Below, in pieces: positions 23,691 to 28,354 of a stretch of 28,354 nt of DNA. Numbering within the stretch: the stretch's first letter is position 1; each line of letters begins with the position of its first letter. The stretch lies in the NCBI GenBank assembly GCA_035575515.1, contig DATLXU010000142.1, forward strand, positions 1 through 28,354. Direction: 5' to 3'. Below the pieces are notes generated by a model. That model made no database searches, was not told where the DNA came from, and saw only the letters and a list, made by a program, of their open reading frames with translations. Source of the stretch: DATLXU01 sp035575515. Its GTDB lineage: Bacteria > Acidobacteriota > Blastocatellia > UBA7656. The position numbers and the translations under genes are program-made.

Positions 23691-23983
23691 TTCATTGCGC
23701 GCTTGATTCAATTGCGATTGCGCAGTGCAGTGCGGCAATCCAAAGTCGGTAGATCAAGCAGCCAACTTCTCAATCTTTGGCTTTGGCAACACTACATCCA
23801 ATCTGTCATTCAGCACTGCCACGCGAAGCGCCACTATTTGATCGCATCCCTCGTGCCCCCACCTCCTCCCGCATCCATTCGTTCTATATCCTATCAGCTT
23901 GCATCCCCCCTTCTACTGCCCCGCTCCCAAGCGGCAGCCCCTCCTGCTCTTACTTTCCATAATCCATTGCCTCTCGGTCCTTT
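23691..23983. other. intergenic stretch marking the change to accessory DNA
   Basis: About 290 bp without a convincing gene. The second half is C/T-rich on +, with a small CCGCT/AGCGG hairpin. No tRNA or attachment-site duplication was found. Base composition shifts toward AT after this point. Confidence 0.4.
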
Positions 23984-23986
23984 TTG

Positions 23987-25276
23987 ATGCAGGCCAATAC
24001 TCGATCACGGCTTACTCTGACAACAACGAATCGGATAGAAATGATGAAAAGCTCGTCAAGCGACTACACGTGGAGCAGCGATCCATCGCGGGCGCAATAC
24101 GACGAAAAGATGACAGTGGCAGAGATGCTGCGAAGTAGAGGCGACAGGCTTGCAGATGTAGAAGTCTACACGACCTATGAAGTGACTATCAGGCTTGGCG
24201 GTAAAGCGCGAAGCTATCGAGCGATTGCCTTGCATCACAGGCAGGTTGAATCAAGGGGGAAGGCGAAAGCAGAAATAATAGACGAGGTAACGGCGGGGAT
24301 GAACACTGTGATGGCAGACGAGTCTGCGCGGGTGCGAGCGCCTTGGGCCAAGTACATCAAAAGCAGCCTCTATCTGGCCGTTGCGAGGGAGATAAGGGAG
24401 GCTGAGAAGAGAGGCAAGGGGCTGATACCGGCAGACGCTCCGATTGGGTATTTGCCGGGCGATGATGCCGTGCCTGATGCCAGGAATGCCGGGATGCAGG
24501 CGGCTGTCGTTTGCGCGGACAAGTCTGTAACGGTTTCGGGAACGCTTGGGCCGAACGATGGCGATACGGTGAACTGGACTGTTACCGTAACAGGAGGCAC
24601 TGCCGTGAGCTATGAATGGACAGGCGTTACTTATCAGTCAACAGGGAATGGCAACGACCCGAATGTGACTTTCAGTTCGACGAGTACGCAGACGACCACA
24701 ACGAATGCGCACTGGTATGCGTACCCTGATGAAGAATGCGGGGCACAGGCGGGGAGCGTTTACAAGATAAAGTGCAAGGTGCACTTTTCGGATGGGGATA
24801 AGAAGAGCGGAGAAGCCCTGATGGTTGTCAACGGGTGGTGGGACCCGGCGGGCACCACTGCTAGCGCGACTATCTCAGGGGGGCCAAGAATCGGATTTGA
24901 TACGTCACAAAATCTTTGGATTGTTATAGGCCCGGGTTCGCTGCAGCGAAATCTGCCCACGCCTGTGATCTATGTACCAGCTACTAGCCAGTTCTACAAC
25001 AAGACCGTAACCCATGAGAACGAGCATGTGGCACAGTGGCAATCCGGGGTGTTCTCCGACTTTCTTACTGTCGGCGGACTGATGGCAGTGCTCTATCCAC
25101 TTACTGACGCAACGCAGAATGGCCTGATAACTAAGATAAGCAACGCGTCAAACGCTTGGTTTGCTAATCAACAAACTATTTACAATAACAGGTTACCAAC
25201 TGCAGAGAAGGCGGCATATTATATTTCCAGGAATTCTCGGTCAGAGATACATACGTACCAAACCTCAGTAGAGTAG
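23987..25276 (+). CDS. hypothetical protein with Ig-like middle and HExxH motif
   Basis: A product of about 429 residues, not recognised as a named family. The first ~170 residues are charged and include LGGKARSYRAIALHHRQVES. About 178-282 looks like a secreted-type beta sandwich (SVTVSGTLGPNDGDTVNWTV, CKVHFSDGDKKSGEALMVV). The C-terminal ~100 residues contain THENEHVAQWQ, an HExxH zinc-metallopeptidase motif at about 344-348, and RSEIHTYQT near the end, where Glu421 could be the third ligand as in gluzincin-type HExxH...E proteins. No signal peptide is visible. Another in-frame start is the ATG at 24041. It lies beside an insertion sequence and a toxin-like cassette. Confidence 0.65.
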   Translation: MQANTRSRLTLTTTNRIEMMKSSSSDYTWSSDPSRAQYDEKMTVAEMLRSRGDRLADVEVYTTYEVTIRLGGKARSYRAIALHHRQVESRGKAKAEIIDEVTAGMNTVMADESARVRAPWAKYIKSSLYLAVAREIREAEKRGKGLIPADAPIGYLPGDDAVPDARNAGMQAAVVCADKSVTVSGTLGPNDGDTVNWTVTVTGGTAVSYEWTGVTYQSTGNGNDPNVTFSSTSTQTTTTNAHWYAYPDEECGAQAGSVYKIKCKVHFSDGDKKSGEALMVVNGWWDPAGTTASATISGGPRIGFDTSQNLWIVIGPGSLQRNLPTPVIYVPATSQFYNKTVTHENEHVAQWQSGVFSDFLTVGGLMAVLYPLTDATQNGLITKISNASNAWFANQQTIYNNRLPTAEKAAYYISRNSRSEIHTYQTSVE

Positions 25277-25298
25277 CACTTGAAAAACAAGCTTTCGA
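25269..25298 (+). repeat. 30-bp direct repeat, left copy, flanking the transposase genes
   Basis: Starts TAGAGTAGCA and ends CTTTCGA, like the copy at 26769-26798 exactly 1500 bp away; 21 of 30 positions match by eye. The first bases overlap the stop codon of the preceding gene. Confidence 0.4.
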
Positions 25299-25433
25299 TA
25301 GACTTACTCTATTCACATATCAGGGCATCAGTTCTTCTTATCTTCCCTTTCTTCTCTCCTTCTCTGGCTTCATCTTTCTTTTGTTGTCTTCACCGGGTCG
25401 CTTCCGTCAGGCTCCGACCTGAGCTTTTCTTTT

Positions 25434-26444
25434 CTATGACCCTGGCACGTCATCGCACAGCCAGAACTCCAATAATCCTGCCCAACTCTCAAACAACATC
25501 TTATTCATCAATGTCCTCAATCCGTTCCATAATTCTCGCAATGAAATCTTTCCTTCTCTACACCTCTGATATAGCCTATCGCCTCGCTCTATTATCTTAT
25601 GTGTCACGAATGCCAACTGGTTCAGCAGGTAAAAGACCTCTGACAAGTTCTTCTTCCCGTGTCCGTAATTATGCTCCAACTCATAGCCGTGATTCTTTTG
25701 CACGTTGAACTGCTCGTTTTCTATCTTCCACTTCGACCTCCCCGCCGCTGCTATTTGCTCGACGTTTTCTCGACTCACCTCAAGGTCGGTCACCCACGAG
25801 TTGTGATAAAGCTGACGGCCTTCCTTGTTCATCTCCCATACTTCCACAAAGTTCACCCATACTTTGCGAATGCTGTTTATCGGCACAAGGCGGGCTATCC
25901 GGTAGCGATAGTATCTTCTCTTTGAGACAGGCCCCTCCTGCCAAGCCCCTTCTTCGACTTCCCCAAGTCTCTGCAAATCTTCGACCCAGTCCTTTAACTC
26001 CTTATGGCTGTCAGGCTTGGCTACAAAGATGAAATGCATTTGATTTGCCAGGCATTGCTCGATCATCGGAGCGTGCGAGTACAAGTCATCCCCGCTAAGG
26101 ATTATTTTCATCTGCGGGTGCTCGCTGCGCAGTCTTGCTACAATCCGTTTACCAGCATTCATCTCACAATCTTGCTTTTCAGCCCCGTCAGTGTTTTTGA
26201 CCATCTCAGCATCCAGAGGAAGTATGCGATGCGAGCCTGCCCGCACCAAAGTCGCTGCGACAACACAATGGTAATAATGGAGCTTCCCCTCGCGATCACG
26301 CTTTTGAAGACAAGCGGGGCAGTTGATTGAAGTCGAGTTGAAATACTCAGTACCGTCCAGAGCTATTGTGTAATAGTCAGCTTCTTCATTGCCTTGCTTG
26401 AGCCTCGTCTTATAGTCTGAGGCCCAGCCTGCCCGACGCACCAA
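25434..26444 (-). CDS. DDE transposase, catalytic part
   Basis: A frame of 336 residues with RNase-H-type transposase features of the IS4-like superfamily. The first Asp is in YYTIALDGTEYF, the second in KIILSGDDLYS, and the Glu in KWKIENEQFNVQKNHGYEL; a Cys pair, CPAC, lies near the start. It is out of frame by +1 with the upstream 26446-26763 segment, which encodes the N-terminal part. The nominal start is a TTG inside the overlap, with open frame extending ~20 nt further back, so it is probably not an independent gene. Activity depends on frameshifting at the junction or on the shift being an artefact. Confidence 0.8.
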   Translation of the reverse strand: MVRRAGWASDYKTRLKQGNEEADYYTIALDGTEYFNSTSINCPACLQKRDREGKLHYYHCVVAATLVRAGSHRILPLDAEMVKNTDGAEKQDCEMNAGKRIVARLRSEHPQMKIILSGDDLYSHAPMIEQCLANQMHFIFVAKPDSHKELKDWVEDLQRLGEVEEGAWQEGPVSKRRYYRYRIARLVPINSIRKVWVNFVEVWEMNKEGRQLYHNSWVTDLEVSRENVEQIAAAGRSKWKIENEQFNVQKNHGYELEHNYGHGKKNLSEVFYLLNQLAFVTHKIIERGDRLYQRCREGKISLRELWNGLRTLMNKMLFESWAGLLEFWLCDDVPGS

Positions 26445-26445
26445 C

Positions 26446-26763
26446 TCAAACCTCAGTTGCGAGCAATCTTCTCAACTCTTCGGGCGAAGCCGAATCCAAG
26501 ACTTCACGCATCTGAGACTCAGAAGGGACTTTTCGGACGCCGAATATGGTTTGCAAATTAGAAAGCCCTCGCTTTTTGCTCATAGCTTGTTGAAACTGCA
26601 AAAGCGAAGGGCATTGAAAGAAAAACATAGCAAAAGCGCTCATCAGAGTATCGTGCAAAGAATAATCAACACGGTTAAGGTCACGCCGATCAGCTATCTG
26701 AGAGAAAATATCTGAAAGCAGGCTAACGATTGATTCAAGGGCAAGGCTCTTGAGAGGTCGCAT
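26446..26763 (-). CDS. transposase N-terminal part, separate frame
   Basis: A frame of 105 residues beginning MRPLKSLALESIVSLLSDIF, with a helical DNA-binding-like region (VDYSLHDTLMSAFAMFFFQ, FGVRKVPSESQMREVLD) as found at the start of related transposases. It ends ...RRLLATEV at a TGA whose context is GTT TGA. Reading one base further on gives ELVRRAGWASDYK, the natural continuation in the catalytic frame. It is either the first half of a frameshifted, inactive transposase or half of a +1-frameshift fusion. Confidence 0.7.
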   Translation of the reverse strand: MRPLKSLALESIVSLLSDIFSQIADRRDLNRVDYSLHDTLMSAFAMFFFQCPSLLQFQQAMSKKRGLSNLQTIFGVRKVPSESQMREVLDSASPEELRRLLATEV

Positions 26764-26768
26764 CCCTA

Positions 26769-26798
26769 TAGAGTAGCAAAGCGCAAAAACTCTTTCGA
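26769..26798 (+). repeat. 30-bp direct repeat, right copy, flanking the transposase genes
   Basis: Counterpart of 25269-25298: same TAGAGTAGCA start and CTTTCGA end, with a divergent middle. It lies just outside the transposase start codon. Confidence 0.4.
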
Positions 26799-26859
26799 CT
26801 TCTTCGATTATTTCTCTTCATTTACAGCCTAATCGAGAATTGCTGAAACAATAGCTTCG

Positions 26860-27174
26860 GTGACTGGGGCGGTAGTTTTCGGCACTATATCTCGAATCAA
26901 GAACGACAAGGTACTGACGAAACTAGCCGAAGAAACTGGCACGAGGGTGCAAAAGAGTGTAGATGCTCTTACTGGACAACTTGCCAAAGGCAATTTTAAT
27001 CCAGGTATTGGAACAAAAAACCTTTTTGGTAATATCTTTTATGCACGAGCCCGCGATGGTGCACGTGTTTTTTTCAGACCCATAAAAAACGGGGTCGAAA
27101 TATTGGGGAAGGCGGATAAAAAGAATGAGCAGCAGGTGATTGATAGAATAAGAAAGCTCTATGGCGCACCATGA
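26860..27174 (+). CDS. RHS-tip-like toxin domain, detached from its carrier
   Basis: A 104-residue product from a GTG start; the frame is open back to 26833. A small hydrophobic stretch (VTGAVVFGTISR) leads into a basic domain with LAEETGTRVQKSVDALTGQL, FNPGIGTKNLFGN, YARARDGARVFFR and VEILGKADKKNEQQVID, ending RKLYGAP. The compact strand-helix pattern and basic charge resemble RelE/ParE-fold RNase toxins found as C-terminal tips of RHS or other polymorphic toxins. That assignment is by style, not by a confirmed family. The carrier protein that should precede it is missing; an insertion sequence lies there instead. A small acidic protein follows after 10 bp. Confidence 0.6.
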   Translation: MTGAVVFGTISRIKNDKVLTKLAEETGTRVQKSVDALTGQLAKGNFNPGIGTKNLFGNIFYARARDGARVFFRPIKNGVEILGKADKKNEQQVIDRIRKLYGAP

Positions 27175-27184
27175 AGGAAACAGT

Positions 27185-27475
27185 ATGAAAATAATTGAAG
27201 TAAAATATCTTTCTCCGCTTGAGGAGAATAATCCCGAAAACGACAACATTGATGTGCTGATGACTCTCGATGACGGGCGCGTTTATAGCTTTGTCATTGC
27301 TACACCGAACAATATTTACTGGTGTATGGAAAATGAAGGCATAGATTATTTCTTTGGAATCCCGCCAGTTCTTGTGAAAAGCATAACAAGAGAAAACATT
27401 GAAAGAGCACTTGAAGCGCTAATTACTGAAAATGACGGTAAGTGGCTCGATGTATATGGCACACTACAGCATTAG
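27185..27475 (+). CDS. candidate immunity protein
   Basis: A 96-residue acidic protein with many Asp/Glu (LEENNPENDNID, ENEGIDYFFG, ENIERALEALITENDGKW). The family is not recognised. The ATG at 27185 has AAGGAA seven nt upstream and lies 10 bp after the toxin-like gene, the standard toxin-immunity arrangement. A small acidic partner of a basic toxin domain fits an inhibitor that binds it in the cytoplasm. Its stop codon (27473-27475) is followed directly, in the same frame, by RHS-core sequence. Confidence 0.6.
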   Translation: MKIIEVKYLSPLEENNPENDNIDVLMTLDDGRVYSFVIATPNNIYWCMENEGIDYFFGIPPVLVKSITRENIERALEALITENDGKWLDVYGTLQH

Positions 27476-28354
27476 TTGAATAGGTATAAAAGATCCCAGT
27501 GGTTTCTTCACAAAATAGAGCACGGGCAGGAGCAAGGCGCTAATGACGATAGAGTCAACTTTGAAGACAACCAGCTTGAAAACGGGAAGCTGAAGCGAGT
27601 AGAGTACGGTTACTCCAACGACAAGTTCAACAACGTCACTTCCATTAAAGAATACGACTTCGGGCAAACAGATTCCAGCCTTTTGAAGCTGCAATACGGA
27701 TACGGGACGACAGCAAACAACGGCAACGTGCTGACGCAGACTATCACGATAGGCACGACGGTCATCAATCAGAACTACGTCTACGACGAGTTGAATCGGC
27801 TGCAAACAGCGCAGGAGAACAGCGGAGCAAGCTGGAGTCAGACCTACGATTATGACCGGTATGGGAATCGAGCGGTGCGAAATACATCCTATATGCCAAG
27901 CCCGCAGCTAACGCCGCAATCAGCCTCCTCGACAGACTTCACTGCGTTCGATCAGAGCACGAACCGGCTGAGTCAGACCAAGTTCCCCAACGTGTTATAT
28001 GACGGGGCGGGCAATCTTACGAGGGACATAGTGGCAAGCACGTTCAGCTATGACGGGGAGAATCGTCAGGTCACGTCGAGTGTGGGAGGGACAACTGCCA
28101 GCTATTTCTATGATGGAGATGGGCGCAGGGTGAAGAAAGTAGTGGGCAATGTAACAACGGTGTTCGTGTATAATGTGGCAGGTCAGTTGATAGCGGAGTA
28201 CACGACTGATCCAGTGCCTCCGGCGGCAGGAGGAGGGGGCACGAGCTATTTGACAGCGGATCATTTGGGAAGCACGAGAGTAGTGACGGGAAGCGATGGT
28301 ACGGTGAAGGCGAGGTACGACTACTTGCCGTTTGGGGAGGAGATAGCAGCGGGG
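27476..28354 (+). pseudogene. RHS/YD-repeat protein, 5'-truncated, continues past window
   Basis: Open for 293 codons to the window end without an RHS N-terminus. YD-type repeats are clear: VEYGYSNDKFNNVTS, NYVYDELNRLQTAQENS, TYDYDRYGNRAVRN, FSYDGENRQVTSSVGG, YFYDGDGRRVKKVVGN. Then comes the hallmark of the RHS core end, TADHLGSTRVVTGSDG, followed by RYDYLPFGEEI. RHS proteins form shells that deliver a variable C-terminal toxin. The fragment begins mid-repeat immediately after the immunity-like gene's stop codon, with only a TTG as possible start, so it is best read as a recombined remnant. A further toxin tip should lie beyond 28354. Confidence 0.8.

Larger units (their letters stand above)
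25434..26763 (-). mobile_element. insertion sequence with DDE transposase split in two frames
   Basis: Minimum extent of an insertion sequence, defined by its transposase frames. Terminal inverted repeats were looked for in 25277-25433 and 26764-26832 but none could be confirmed by eye. The element separates the HExxH protein gene from the toxin-like gene and may have displaced the upstream part of an RHS gene. Confidence 0.75.

Noticed and set aside
23703..23987. 94-residue + strand frame before the HExxH protein
   Set aside because: Pro/Leu/Ser-rich from C/T-rich DNA; no start signal or motif.
25280..25708. 142-residue + strand frame overlapping the transposase
   Set aside because: Antisense to a transposase with visible catalytic residues.
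25277..26832. Terminal inverted repeats of the insertion sequence
   Set aside because: Both flanks were compared in inverted orientation by eye and no convincing pair was found.

Overview
The window looks like a chromosomal segment of an Acidobacteriota bacterium, most likely class Blastocatellia. This is inference from style, not a database match. The grounds are a secreted-precursor form of the ATP synthase c subunit, a CadC-like winged-helix/ATPase/TPR regulator, YD-repeat RHS text of the kind common in that class, and high-GC codon use over most of the window. The last ~4.6 kb is visibly poorer in GC and behaves like accessory DNA.

Layout. 1-649 is the trailing end of a CRISPR array (nine full 37-bp repeats plus an edge fragment; no cas genes here). 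774-6301 is a translation/transcription-factor block on +: hairpin leader, rimP, nusA, infB. 6317-9404 (minus) is a carbohydrate-type ABC importer (two permeases, ATPase, and a small membrane protein inside the operon) with no binding-protein gene. 9603-12617 (minus) is a 1004-residue regulator, followed on + by a small unknown gene, an AhpD/CMD-type protein, an exported protein, a frameshifted TPR gene and a small tautomerase. 15474-19871 (minus) is a compact kai-type operon: response regulator, kaiB, kaiC, PAS-GAF histidine kinase. 20128-22026 (+) holds ATP synthase subunits I, a and c, closed by a terminator. 22164-23690 is a class I fumarase. 23987-28354 is accessory: a protein with an HExxH motif, a damaged or frameshifting DDE insertion sequence, a toxin-like/immunity-like pair, and the 5'-truncated middle of an RHS gene that runs off the window.

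How parts work together. RimP, NusA and IF-2 couple 30S maturation, transcription and translation initiation. The kai operon has an oscillator-type core (KaiB, KaiC with conserved phosphorylation residues), an output-type kinase and a receiver protein with an unassigned helical C-terminal domain, but no KaiA. The large regulator has a PhoB/OmpR-type DNA-binding domain, and two sets of 11-bp direct repeats beside it look like its operators.

Most interesting signals: (1) three intergenic elements built from degenerate 7-bp units arranged as two inverted arms (1269-1327, 3528-3620, 21581-21666), each with a different unit; (2) the 11-bp direct-repeat operators; (3) a ~69-bp MITE-like element with perfect 14-bp inverted ends and a 5-bp duplication; (4) the KaiA-less kai operon led by a receiver-helical protein; (5) the toxin-like/immunity-like cassette joined in frame to a truncated RHS core. 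No tRNA or rRNA genes were seen.
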